64,000 nucleotides of DNA from Dyadobacter sp. CY343 (GTDB taxonomy: Bacteria; Bacteroidota; Bacteroidia; Cytophagales; Spirosomataceae), in NCBI RefSeq assembly GCF_021390335.1, contig NZ_JAJUXK010000002.1:62001-126000 (forward strand). The letters are read 5' to 3'. The notes under the pieces were generated by a model. That model was not told where the DNA came from. It saw nothing but the letters and a program-made list of their open reading frames with translations, and searched no databases. The position numbers and the translations under genes were made by a program. Shown piece by piece: positions 8,649-16,192 of this stretch; position 1 is the first letter of the stretch, and each line of letters opens with the position of its first letter.

Positions 8649-10511
8649 ATGTGTGGAATTGCCGGAAGTATTAATTGTGAACTGCCCGAAGAGGATATCA
8701 ATCTGATCAGTCACAGGGGCCCTGATTCACAGGCGCTTATTGAATTGAAATCTGATAATTACCGGGTTTTTCTTGGTCATACGCGCCTCTCGATCCTGGA
8801 CCTTTCGGAAGCTGGAAAGCAGCCTATGTTTACCGATTGCGGAGATTACTGCATCACTTTCAATGGGGAGATCTACAATCACAAAGAGCTCAGGGCCAAG
8901 CTGCCTAACATCAGTTTCAGAGGTCAGTCTGATACTGAGACCATTTTATATTATCTGCGCGAATTCGGTATTGATTCCGTTAAAGATTTCAACGGTATTT
9001 TCTCGTTTGCATTTTTTAATCGCAAAACAGGCAAAACGGTTCTCGTACGCGATCCTTTTGGTGTAAAACCGCTGTATTACTACATTTCAGGCGACAAGCT
9101 TATTTTTAGTTCGGAGATCAAAGTGATTTCCAACAACAAAATATACGCGCGGGAAATCGATGAGGCTGCATTGAATACGTTCCTCACTTTCCGCTACAAT
9201 CCTGCGCCGCAAACGCTGTTCAAGGGAATCAAGAAATTGGAAGCGGCGACTTACCTTGAATTTTCACCAGATGGCCGCCACACTTTCAAGAATTACTGGC
9301 CAAAAGCGCAGAAAATAAACTACAATATATCTGAGGAAGAGGCGATTGGTGAATATCAGCGTCTGCTCGAGCAAGCTGTCGAGCGCCAGTTGCTGAGTGA
9401 TGTGCCGGTTGGACTTCTGCTGAGCGGCGGACTTGATTCGGCCGTACTCGGGCATTTGATGTCGAAAAAATCTGCTTATAAGATCAAGACTTTCACAGTT
9501 GGATTTAAAGGTGTAGGGAATTTCAATGAGCTGGACGACGCGCGCGAAACTTCACAGCTGATCGGTTCGGAGCATTATGAAACGTTCATGGAAAAGGAAA
9601 CCTACATGAACTACTTTTATAAATCTTTCTACCACACCGAGGAACCGGTGGCTGAGCCGACTATTCCGGCACTTTACTACCTTTCCAACCTGGCTTCCCA
9701 GCAGGTAAAAGTGGTATTGAGCGGTCAGGGTGCCGACGAGCCGATGGCCGGATACAAACGCTACCAGGGTGAGCGGCTGATCTCGAAATACAAGGGCATT
9801 TTGTCTATGCTCCCACTTTCGCTGGTCTCCAAAGTTTTCTCAAATAACAGCACCTTGGAGCGCGGCGTATATGCATCGCAGTTTAGCAACGAACTCGACC
9901 GCTTCATCGCGATTTACACCTTGCTGACGCCGGACATGAAGGAGAATTTGTACAAGCCTGATTTCCTGGCGCGTAACGAATGCAACCAGAAAGTCCATTT
10001 CGAGAAATTCTACGACAGAACCGACAAAAACGCCGATTCCCTGTCAAAGCTGCTTTACCTGGATACCCGCACGATGCTGCCAGATAACCTGCTGCTTTTC
10101 AATGATAAGCTCACGATGGCCAACTCGATTGAGAACCGGGTGCCGTACCTCGACATTGATCTTGTCAATTACCTGGAATCTCTTCCGATTGATTTAAAAT
10201 TGCGAGGAAAAATGGGTAAATACATTCATAAAAAAGCGTCGGAAGCGTGGCTGCCGCAATCTGTCATTCATCGCAAGAAAAGAGGATTTGAAACGCCGGT
10301 AGGGGATTGGTTCAAAAATGAATTGTCTGACACATTAATGCAAATGATCGATAGTTCAGATTCATTATGCAGACAATATTTCAATGTTGAATTTATCAAG
10401 AAAATGATCCAGCAGCACAGGTCGATGAAAAAGGACTACAAGAAGCAGTTGTTTATTTTATTGTCACTCGAATTGTGGTACAGTTCTTTCTTCAAGGCAA
10501 AGCTAAACTGA
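8649..10511 (+). CDS. asnB: Glutamine-dependent asparagine synthase-like amidotransferase
   Basis: A 620-residue two-domain enzyme. The mature N-terminal nucleophile Cys2 is present (MCGIAGS), with SHRGPDSQ and FNGEIYNH of the class II glutaminase domain. The synthetase domain has the PP-loop LLSGGLDSAV near residue 256 and SGQGADE further on. AsnB makes asparagine from aspartate, glutamine and ATP, but copies inside capsule or O-antigen operons commonly amidate uronic-acid sugars. Because this copy is the last gene of the EPS operon (38-bp gap, terminators after it), that role is a reasonable inference. The symbol reflects family, not proven substrate. Confidence 0.92.
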   Translation: MCGIAGSINCELPEEDINLISHRGPDSQALIELKSDNYRVFLGHTRLSILDLSEAGKQPMFTDCGDYCITFNGEIYNHKELRAKLPNISFRGQSDTETILYYLREFGIDSVKDFNGIFSFAFFNRKTGKTVLVRDPFGVKPLYYYISGDKLIFSSEIKVISNNKIYAREIDEAALNTFLTFRYNPAPQTLFKGIKKLEAATYLEFSPDGRHTFKNYWPKAQKINYNISEEEAIGEYQRLLEQAVERQLLSDVPVGLLLSGGLDSAVLGHLMSKKSAYKIKTFTVGFKGVGNFNELDDARETSQLIGSEHYETFMEKETYMNYFYKSFYHTEEPVAEPTIPALYYLSNLASQQVKVVLSGQGADEPMAGYKRYQGERLISKYKGILSMLPLSLVSKVFSNNSTLERGVYASQFSNELDRFIAIYTLLTPDMKENLYKPDFLARNECNQKVHFEKFYDRTDKNADSLSKLLYLDTRTMLPDNLLLFNDKLTMANSIENRVPYLDIDLVNYLESLPIDLKLRGKMGKYIHKKASEAWLPQSVIHRKKRGFETPVGDWFKNELSDTLMQMIDSSDSLCRQYFNVEFIKKMIQQHRSMKKDYKKQLFILLSLELWYSSFFKAKLN

Positions 10512-10528
10512 CAAAAATAGTTCTTACC

Positions 10529-10567
10529 AAAAAGGTGCGGCAATGTAATTGCTGCACCTTTTTTATT
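10529..10567. terminator. Bidirectional intrinsic terminator 1 after asnB
   Basis: Arms GGTGCGGCAAT and ATTGCTGCACC pair over 11 positions with one G-U. The hairpin is preceded by an A-run and followed by TTTTTT, so it can work on both strands. It lies 18 bp past the asnB stop. Confidence 0.85.
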
Positions 10568-10590
10568 TACCTTAATATTCATTTCTGTAA

Positions 10591-10630
10591 GTAAAAAAGG
10601 TACCGGACATTTGCCCGGTACCTTTTTTAT
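10591..10630. terminator. Bidirectional intrinsic terminator 2
   Basis: Perfect 8-bp dyad GGTACCGG / CCGGTACC with an A6 run before and a T6 run after. It lies between convergent genes, so it can stop the EPS operon read-through and the minus-strand Alg13/14-like operon (which ends at 10665). Confidence 0.85.
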
Positions 10631-10664
10631 TATTCGTTAAAATTCAGTTAACCAGCTCAGAATA

Positions 10665-11156
10665 TTAAGCTGGAACTGCCATAAAATTTTGCAGGGAATT
10701 GATTAATTCAAGAGATGCATATTTACCCACAGAGTGCAAAGGATTAAGTGCTCCCTTTGCCATGGATAAGACCTTTTCTTTCAGCTGTTGTTCGTCGTAA
10801 GCAACGTGCACATAATTAAGACTTTCCAATCTCTTTGCAGTGGCCAGCTGGTGGTCATTTCTGTGTTCTCCATATTTAACCAATTTCGGCAAAACCAGAA
10901 TTGGCTTTTCTCTTTCGAATGCAGAAATGATCGTACCCATACCAGCGTGACTGACAACCAATTCCGCGGCGGAAAAGTATTTATCGAATTCTGTTGGAGA
11001 TATAAATTCAAGTGCCTTCATATGTTTGGCCTTGTAGCTGCCGCCGGTCGACACCTGTGCGACGAATGTGATGTGCGGCAGCAGCTCAGCTACCTGGTCC
11101 ATCGTGGAAATTAGCCTGTCAAAGGCTCCCTGAGTACCTACTGTTACAAAAATCAT
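10665..11156 (-). CDS. Alg13/PssE-like glycosyltransferase catalytic (donor-binding) subunit
   Basis: A 163-residue protein equal to the C-terminal half of a GT28 (MurG-like) enzyme: MIFVTVGTQGAFDRLI at the start, LVVSHAGMGTIISAFEREKPILVLP as the UDP-sugar binding site, then HRNDHQLATAKRLE. In eukaryotes Alg13 pairs with membrane protein Alg14; bacterial counterparts are PssE/PssD or EpsF-type pairs that add a sugar to a lipid-linked precursor. Its partner is immediately upstream with a 4-bp ATGA overlap, so translation is coupled. It probably adds one sugar of the EPS repeat unit. Confidence 0.9.
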   Translation of the reverse strand: MIFVTVGTQGAFDRLISTMDQVAELLPHITFVAQVSTGGSYKAKHMKALEFISPTEFDKYFSAAELVVSHAGMGTIISAFEREKPILVLPKLVKYGEHRNDHQLATAKRLESLNYVHVAYDEQQLKEKVLSMAKGALNPLHSVGKYASLELINSLQNFMAVPA

Positions 11157-11596
11157 GATAATACGCTTCCGTTAAAAGTAACTTTTGAATTAGACAAATC
11201 CGGCCACTGTGTATAGCTTCTGTCAGCTATTGAAGTCGCTATTCTGCCGCTCATTGAAATATTCTCAACGTTGGCAATACTGTCAATCCAGACCGTTTTG
11301 GCGCCGATTACTTTACCTGCGATAATTCCCATTAACCCGGGTGCGGCTCCGGTTGTAATGATGATATTGGGGCGGGAAAGGAAGACGATTTTCAGTACAC
11401 ACATCAGTGAATACAGCAGCTTCATTTTGTTCCATCTGCTGGCATCAGGAATGCTGTGGAATTCATATCCGTCCACAGTGTCTTTAAAGCTTTTCTTAGT
11501 GGAAACGAAAATCAATTCATGGCCTTCAAATGCAGGTTTCAATCTTAATAACTGAATCCAGTGTCCTCCGGCAGAGGCAATTGCTAGAATTTTCAT
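11153..11596 (-). CDS. Alg14/PssD-like glycosyltransferase membrane-anchor subunit
   Basis: A 147-residue protein matching the N-terminal half of a split GT28 enzyme: MKILAIASAGGHWIQLLRL (glycine loop for the acceptor), IIITTGAAPGLMGIIAGKVIGAKTVWIDS and a hydrophobic segment around residues 65-90 that would bring the pair to the inner membrane. It precedes and overlaps the Alg13-like gene by 4 bp. The two subunits are expected to act as one inverting glycosyltransferase. Transcription runs opposite to the main EPS operon, presumably from a promoter in the 11.6-12 kb gap. Confidence 0.9.
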   Translation of the reverse strand: MKILAIASAGGHWIQLLRLKPAFEGHELIFVSTKKSFKDTVDGYEFHSIPDASRWNKMKLLYSLMCVLKIVFLSRPNIIITTGAAPGLMGIIAGKVIGAKTVWIDSIANVENISMSGRIATSIADRSYTQWPDLSNSKVTFNGSVLS

Positions 11597-12568
11597 AAAT
11601 AAACGAGGGTTTAAACGAGAGTATTTAACACTAATTAAATTAGAGTCTTTAATTGATTAAATAATGGTTAATAGATTACTTGTTTTTGATAATTAGGAAG
11701 CGGCATTGCGGACTTCAAAAGGTTGCCTGTGATCACAGGATTTCGATTTTGCAAATAGATCTGAGAGGTGATTTTATTTTCTGACAAGTTCATTTTAGAG
11801 GAGAGTAAATAACGAAACAAATTACTGAATGAGGATAGGTCTAAATCGTTAGCAAGTATAATAGATTACTATTTATTGCGTGACCATTTTGGGGTGACGA
11901 GGCGCATTTTGAGGGTGAACCTTTGAGAGGTTGGGGAAGCGTTTTATTTAGTAACTAGGTACAATTTCGGGCGTGTAAATATTTCTACAAATTGCTTTTA
12001 AACTATATTTATAAATTAAAAAAGTAGTTATGCAAACTGTGTATAAATTGCAGTTACAGAAAAACTGTTAGAAATAAGTAACTGAATTTTCCAGACCAGG
12101 ACCAGTTGGAAACTTCCCGGACAATTTTCAGAAAAGCAACTGATTTTACCTTTCCCAAAACGGGATAGAATGCCTGCCTGGCTGGTGCGAAAAACCTCTT
12201 CTTTCGACCTTCTTAACCCAACTGAATGTAACTGTTTCGATTGTAGAACTTATTCGATAGCTCTAATTGCTTGTGAGAGAGTGTGCCGGTTTGTACACAA
12301 CACCGTAGAATCGCCCGATCTGCGCGTTCACTGCCTGAGCAAATCTTCCTTCATGCGCCAAACTGGGGATTTAGCTACATTTTTTGGCTATATATATGTA
12401 GGATATGAAACTAGCTTGATCTTCAATAACAATTAGTTACTTCATAGTTACATTCTTGTAGTATTAGCTTCTACAAATAATTCTCTTGTTGTGTAGTATT
12501 TGTATGTAATTTTTCTAGCTTTGCCCAGTCACTAGACGATCGAAGTACAACTTATTACCCGCTAACTC
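11597..12568. other. 972-bp AT-rich non-coding gap between divergent genes
   Basis: It separates the minus-strand Alg14-like gene from the plus-strand lyase gene. AAACGAG occurs twice close to the Alg14-like start (near 11606-11625), and a candidate -7 element TAGCTTTG lies at its right end. The only longer frame (12170-12436) has Cys-rich, unlikely composition and no recognisable motif. I see no tRNA, transposase remnant or clear RNA fold. Its length suggests regulatory content or decayed DNA. Confidence 0.6.
12516..12523 (+). promoter_or_regulatory. Candidate Bacteroidota -7 element for the lyase gene
   Basis: TAGCTTTG matches the TAnnTTTG consensus exactly, 45 bp before the lyase start codon. 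No well-spaced TTTG -33 element is obvious, so this is only moderately supported. Confidence 0.45.
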
Positions 12569-13723
12569 ATGAAGAAAAAATCTTTACTACTACTGCTTTT
12601 TGCGGTCGGGTTTTTCGGCTGCAGCTCTCCCGAAACTGGCGAAGTATTGCCTGAGAATGCAAATAATGAGACCGCCGTAGGGCATAATGCCAAAATTGGC
12701 GACGGAGGCAAAGGTCCGCTGCTTTCGTATTACAGTTTCGATAACGAAATGGGTGACTGGTATGAAAAAGCAATTTGCTGCTCCTGGTCAGCTACGGTCG
12801 ATAGGAAAGTAAAACGTGCAGGTACTGGTGCATTAAAATTTGAACTGAGAAGGGGGGACTTGCCAAATGGTGCCCGGACAGAGCTGGGTGAAGCGCCCAA
12901 TCATAATCCCGAAGGCTGGTATGCGTTCTCTATGTACCTGCCAAATACATTTGTAAAAGACCCGATCGAAGAGAGCATTGTTCAGTGGCAGTCACTTCCT
13001 GACTTTGCAGCCGGCGAAGGCTGGCGTAGTCCGCCGATGCTGCTCGGTGTGCTTGACGACCGTTTTGTCCTCGAAATAAGATCAGACGCAAACAAGGTGA
13101 CCATACAGGATCATTTTACTTTTACCCGCATTGACCTCGGCCCGGTGGATAAGGATAAATGGCTGGATTGGGTTTTTCACGTAAAATGGTCGCACGATAA
13201 CAATGGTGTTGTGGAGGTTTGGAGAAATTCTAAACTCATTTTAAAGAGGGAAAATCAGCCTAATTTCTATAACGACGAGCATTTCCCGTATTTTAAAGTC
13301 GGAATCTACAAGTGGGAGTGGAGCAATATGGCCAGAGGTGCCAATCAGATCCGGTCGATGTATGTGGATGAAATCAAGATCGGCAGTCAATCGGCGAACT
13401 ACAATACAGTAGCGGTGAGCCAGGATAATGCATTGCCAGTCACATTAACCAGTTTCACTGCATCAAAAAGCGGCAAATTGGCCAACTTAGCTTGGGCAAC
13501 GGCTGAGGAATCAAATTCTGATTACTTTGTGGTCCAGCGCAGCTCGGATGCGAAAACGTGGAAAGAGATTGGCAGGAAGGCTGCTTCCGGGCAAAGTAAG
13601 TCGAAGCGGAATTATACGTTTATCGATCAAAAACCGCTGGCCGGGGCTGGTTACTATCGCCTGAAAATGGTTGACCGCGACCAGACGTTTTCTTACAGCG
13701 CTATCAAGAATGTGAAATTCTGA
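12569..13723 (+). CDS. Secreted polysaccharide lyase-like lipoprotein
   Basis: A 384-residue protein. Residues 1-18 form an SPII signal ending FFGC, so it should be lipid-anchored after export. Residues about 50-270 form a concanavalin-like jelly-roll of the heparin-lyase/alginate-lyase type: YSFDNEMGDWYE, then KFELRRGDLPNGARTELGE, FSMYLPNTFV, IVQWQS and YKWEWSNM. The last 100 residues (LPVTLTSFTASKSGKLANLAWATAEE...) are the Ig-like module often found before type IX sorting domains, but the protein ends without such a domain. Its position beside the EPS operon suggests it cuts the organism's own polymer; a foreign uronic acid polymer is the alternative. Confidence 0.78.
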   Translation: MKKKSLLLLLFAVGFFGCSSPETGEVLPENANNETAVGHNAKIGDGGKGPLLSYYSFDNEMGDWYEKAICCSWSATVDRKVKRAGTGALKFELRRGDLPNGARTELGEAPNHNPEGWYAFSMYLPNTFVKDPIEESIVQWQSLPDFAAGEGWRSPPMLLGVLDDRFVLEIRSDANKVTIQDHFTFTRIDLGPVDKDKWLDWVFHVKWSHDNNGVVEVWRNSKLILKRENQPNFYNDEHFPYFKVGIYKWEWSNMARGANQIRSMYVDEIKIGSQSANYNTVAVSQDNALPVTLTSFTASKSGKLANLAWATAEESNSDYFVVQRSSDAKTWKEIGRKAASGQSKSKRNYTFIDQKPLAGAGYYRLKMVDRDQTFSYSAIKNVKF

Positions 13724-13758
13724 CACTGGTTACCCGGTTCATTCACATCATATACTAT

Positions 13759-13799
13759 CTCCTCAGCAAGGCAACATTGGCCAGCTGAGGAGTTTTTTT
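13759..13799 (+). terminator. Intrinsic terminator after the lyase gene
   Basis: Perfect 9-bp dyad CTCCTCAGC / GCTGAGGAG (13759-13767 and 13784-13792) followed by T7, 36 bp past the lyase stop codon. Confidence 0.9.
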
Positions 13800-13855
13800 A
13801 TACAAAAACTGTAAGTTTGATCCACAACAGACTTATTCAAGAACTATTCGAATCG

Positions 13856-14251
13856 ATGGAAGATCAATGGAAGGCAATTTTTACAGGTGTTGATCACCCG
13901 GCTGTCGCGGCTGATGATGTGGAGTTACTGGCAAACTGGTACTGCGAAATGCTGGGATATGAGCGGTATTTCAAAGATCCAAAGCCCGTGTGGATGCTCA
14001 AAGCGCCCGACGGTACCTTGCTGGAAATCATGCCGAAAGACCATACGCTCCGTCAGGAACGCACAACCTGGATGCCAGGCTGGTCGCACGTCGCGTTTCG
14101 CGTCACAGATCTTGAAGCAGCGATCGCTTATCTTGATACCAAAAACATAAAATGGGCAGGAGAGATCATACCCGCAATAGGCGGAGGGAAGGTCAGAAAT
14201 TGCTTTGACCTGGAAGGGAATATGATCCAGGTCCTGGAAAGGCACTTTTAG
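13856..14251 (+). CDS. VOC (glyoxalase/bleomycin-resistance) superfamily protein
   Basis: A 131-residue protein starting at ATG 13856 (MEDQWKAIFTGVDHPAVAA); the open frame extends back to a TTG at 13817, but that part is not conserved-looking. It shows two beta-alpha-beta-beta-beta modules: GVDHPAVAADDVELLANWYCEMLGY with LLEIMP in the first, WSHVAFRVTDLEAAIAYL with FDLEGNMIQVLE in the second. The His and Glu positions fit a metal-binding single-domain VOC enzyme. Substrate unknown. It converges with the AraC-type gene 17 bp downstream. Confidence 0.85.
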   Translation: MEDQWKAIFTGVDHPAVAADDVELLANWYCEMLGYERYFKDPKPVWMLKAPDGTLLEIMPKDHTLRQERTTWMPGWSHVAFRVTDLEAAIAYLDTKNIKWAGEIIPAIGGGKVRNCFDLEGNMIQVLERHF

Positions 14252-14268
14252 ACGAAAGCAAAATCCTG

Positions 14269-14982
14269 TTACAACTGGCTTTTCGTTTTTCTAAGAAAGG
14301 CGGCAAATGTGGTCCCTGAGTCCTTGATGAACGTGCGGTTGAGTACATATTCTGTGGTCTTCAACTCCCGGGCAATTTCTGCAACTGTCACCTTTTTGTT
14401 GTGCTTTACTTTATCCTGCACAAAGCGCGTCACTTTCGCAATGCAGGAAGACTGATCCGCAACCAGTTCCTGGCTTACACCCTCCGGGGCTATACGTACT
14501 GCGATGTTGAGGATATTCAGCGCATTATTGAGGATGATCTCTTCCGAATGTTCCTGCGGTACCGCGATCTCTCTCCGGATCATCTTCACCAGCGAACCCA
14601 CCGATTCCTGGTCTTCCACGTGCTGGACCCGGTGTTCGTGAATCTCAGAAGTGATCGGCACCAGACTATTGACCCTGTCCACAATCCGCAGCTGGTTTTT
14701 CAGATCTTCGGGAAGTCTGTTATCATGAAACGGGATGGTGTTGAAAACAATGACGAACGCAGTGACCGGCACCGAAGCCGTTAACTCTACACCATTTGCA
14801 ATACGGAAAGCATAAAAAGAACCCTGGCTGAAATTGAAGAGACTATGGTCCAGTTTCACCTGCCCGGAACCGCGCAATACATACAGAAATTTGTGCTGAT
14901 ACTTGTATTTTCCAAGCAGGATCCGCACAGGCCTGTCCAGAAAGTGGATAGACATTACATTTCCTAGGGCAAACGTACTCAA
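14269..14982 (-). CDS. AraC-family transcriptional regulator with shortened DNA-binding domain
   Basis: A 237-residue protein. The N-terminal half resembles a cupin-like sensor (KYKYQHKFLYVLRGSGQVKLDHSLFNFSQGSFYAF). The C-terminus starts a canonical AraC DNA-binding domain (VTRFVQDKVKHNKKVTVAEIARELKTTEYVLNRTF, the first HTH) but stops at FLRKTKSQL, where the linker helix and second HTH of about 40 residues should follow. Typical members are 270-300 residues. It may be a truncated, altered-function or dead regulator. It is transcribed toward the VOC gene; a target gene is not evident. Confidence 0.75.
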   Translation of the reverse strand: MSTFALGNVMSIHFLDRPVRILLGKYKYQHKFLYVLRGSGQVKLDHSLFNFSQGSFYAFRIANGVELTASVPVTAFVIVFNTIPFHDNRLPEDLKNQLRIVDRVNSLVPITSEIHEHRVQHVEDQESVGSLVKMIRREIAVPQEHSEEIILNNALNILNIAVRIAPEGVSQELVADQSSCIAKVTRFVQDKVKHNKKVTVAEIARELKTTEYVLNRTFIKDSGTTFAAFLRKTKSQL

Positions 14983-15115
14983 CTCTTTGACTCGTTAAAG
15001 TGATGGTTACTCAACTTTGTAACCGTTGTTATCTTTAACAGAACGTCCAACCTTTTTATTGCGTTCCCGTTTTGGGGCGCCAGATTCTTTTTATGCTTAA
15101 AAGTTCAGGGAAAAG

Positions 15116-16174
15116 TTATTTAATGTCCCCGATAATATCCTCCCATTTGTAATAATGAAACACTTTTCCTTCCGACATCACTACAAACAGTCCTTTGGGA
15201 AACGCCGGTGAAAGCGCCAGGTTAGTCACATCGGAACCATCACTTTTATGCGCGGCTACCTTCACGGTCCTCAAATGCGCGTGTTCGTGCGGATTGGCGG
15301 CTGTACCCTCTCTTCTGAATATATAGAACTGGTCTGCGCCCTGATCTGAGACAAGGATATAGCCCGTTTTTGGGCCTGTTTTATAAATGGAAATGCCTTC
15401 ATTATCTTCTGTAAAACCCGTATTCGGAATCAGCGCGAGCTCTTTGCCTGTGCTGTCAGGATCGGCGTAATATTTGCGCACGCCCACCTGCTCATCGGAA
15501 TAGTACACAAATCCCATTTCGTTATCGACAGCGATGGATTCGATCTCTTTCTTGCCGCTGTATTTGCCGAACTTCCGGACGAGTTCCGCTTTCACATTTC
15601 CCTTTCCATCATCTTGCAGCCGGTACTGCCACAGGTAACCTTCCTTCGGGCCATTTTTCCTTCCTACAATCGCAAATATAGCTTTGTCGGAAGGCCGCGT
15701 ATAGAGTGATACGCCCATCGGTGCCTGCATGGAATCACCTTTGAAAACCTCAATACCACCCAGATCAACCGCCTTCATATCAGGTAGTGCAAATATGCGG
15801 ATGCTGTTGGCAGCTCTTTCGGTAGCCACAGCAATATCAGTAGGTTTGCCCGAGAGCATCAAACCGTAAGCGATATCGACGTTATTTGGACGTTTCAGGT
15901 TTTTTACCACTTTGTCCTGCTGGATTTTCCCGGCCAGATCGAATACGTACAAAGCACCGTCTTCGTCTTTATCTGTACCGATAATGAGGCTCTTGGAAGG
16001 ATCCTGCGGGTTGATCCATATTGCCGGATCGTCGGTATCGTGCACCACCGAATCGGTGATAATGACCGGCTGGATAATCGTCGAATCGGCGCTGGCTGAA
16101 TGTTCGGAAGATTGTGTATTACAGCCAAAAAGGCTTATCAGGGCCAATAGGGCCAGTATTGAATAGGGTTTCAT
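15116..16174 (-). CDS. Beta-propeller (alkaline) phytase, lipoprotein
   Basis: A 352-residue protein with an SPII signal ending LFGC. The mature part is the six-bladed BPP phytase: DTDDPAIWINPQDPSKSLIIGTDK, GALYVFDLAGK, RPNNVDIAYG, YYSDEQVGVRKY and EDNEGISIY carry the acidic residues that bind the calcium ions and phytate in this family. It releases phosphate from extracellular phytate (inositol hexakisphosphate) at the cell surface or periplasm. It lies 18 bp downstream of the TonB-dependent receptor gene, so the two are one operon for phytate-phosphate capture. Confidence 0.93.
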   Translation of the reverse strand: MKPYSILALLALISLFGCNTQSSEHSASADSTIIQPVIITDSVVHDTDDPAIWINPQDPSKSLIIGTDKDEDGALYVFDLAGKIQQDKVVKNLKRPNNVDIAYGLMLSGKPTDIAVATERAANSIRIFALPDMKAVDLGGIEVFKGDSMQAPMGVSLYTRPSDKAIFAIVGRKNGPKEGYLWQYRLQDDGKGNVKAELVRKFGKYSGKKEIESIAVDNEMGFVYYSDEQVGVRKYYADPDSTGKELALIPNTGFTEDNEGISIYKTGPKTGYILVSDQGADQFYIFRREGTAANPHEHAHLRTVKVAAHKSDGSDVTNLALSPAFPKGLFVVMSEGKVFHYYKWEDIIGDIK

Positions 16175-16192
16175 GTAAAATGAATGTTGATA

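Noticed and set aside
12170..12436. 88-codon ORF in the long gap before the lyase gene
   Set aside because: Cys-rich, irregular composition, no start context, no motif, and located in DNA that looks regulatory.
13817..13855. TTG-start extension of the VOC protein
   Set aside because: ATG at 13856 leaves a complete VOC domain and the extension has no family similarity.
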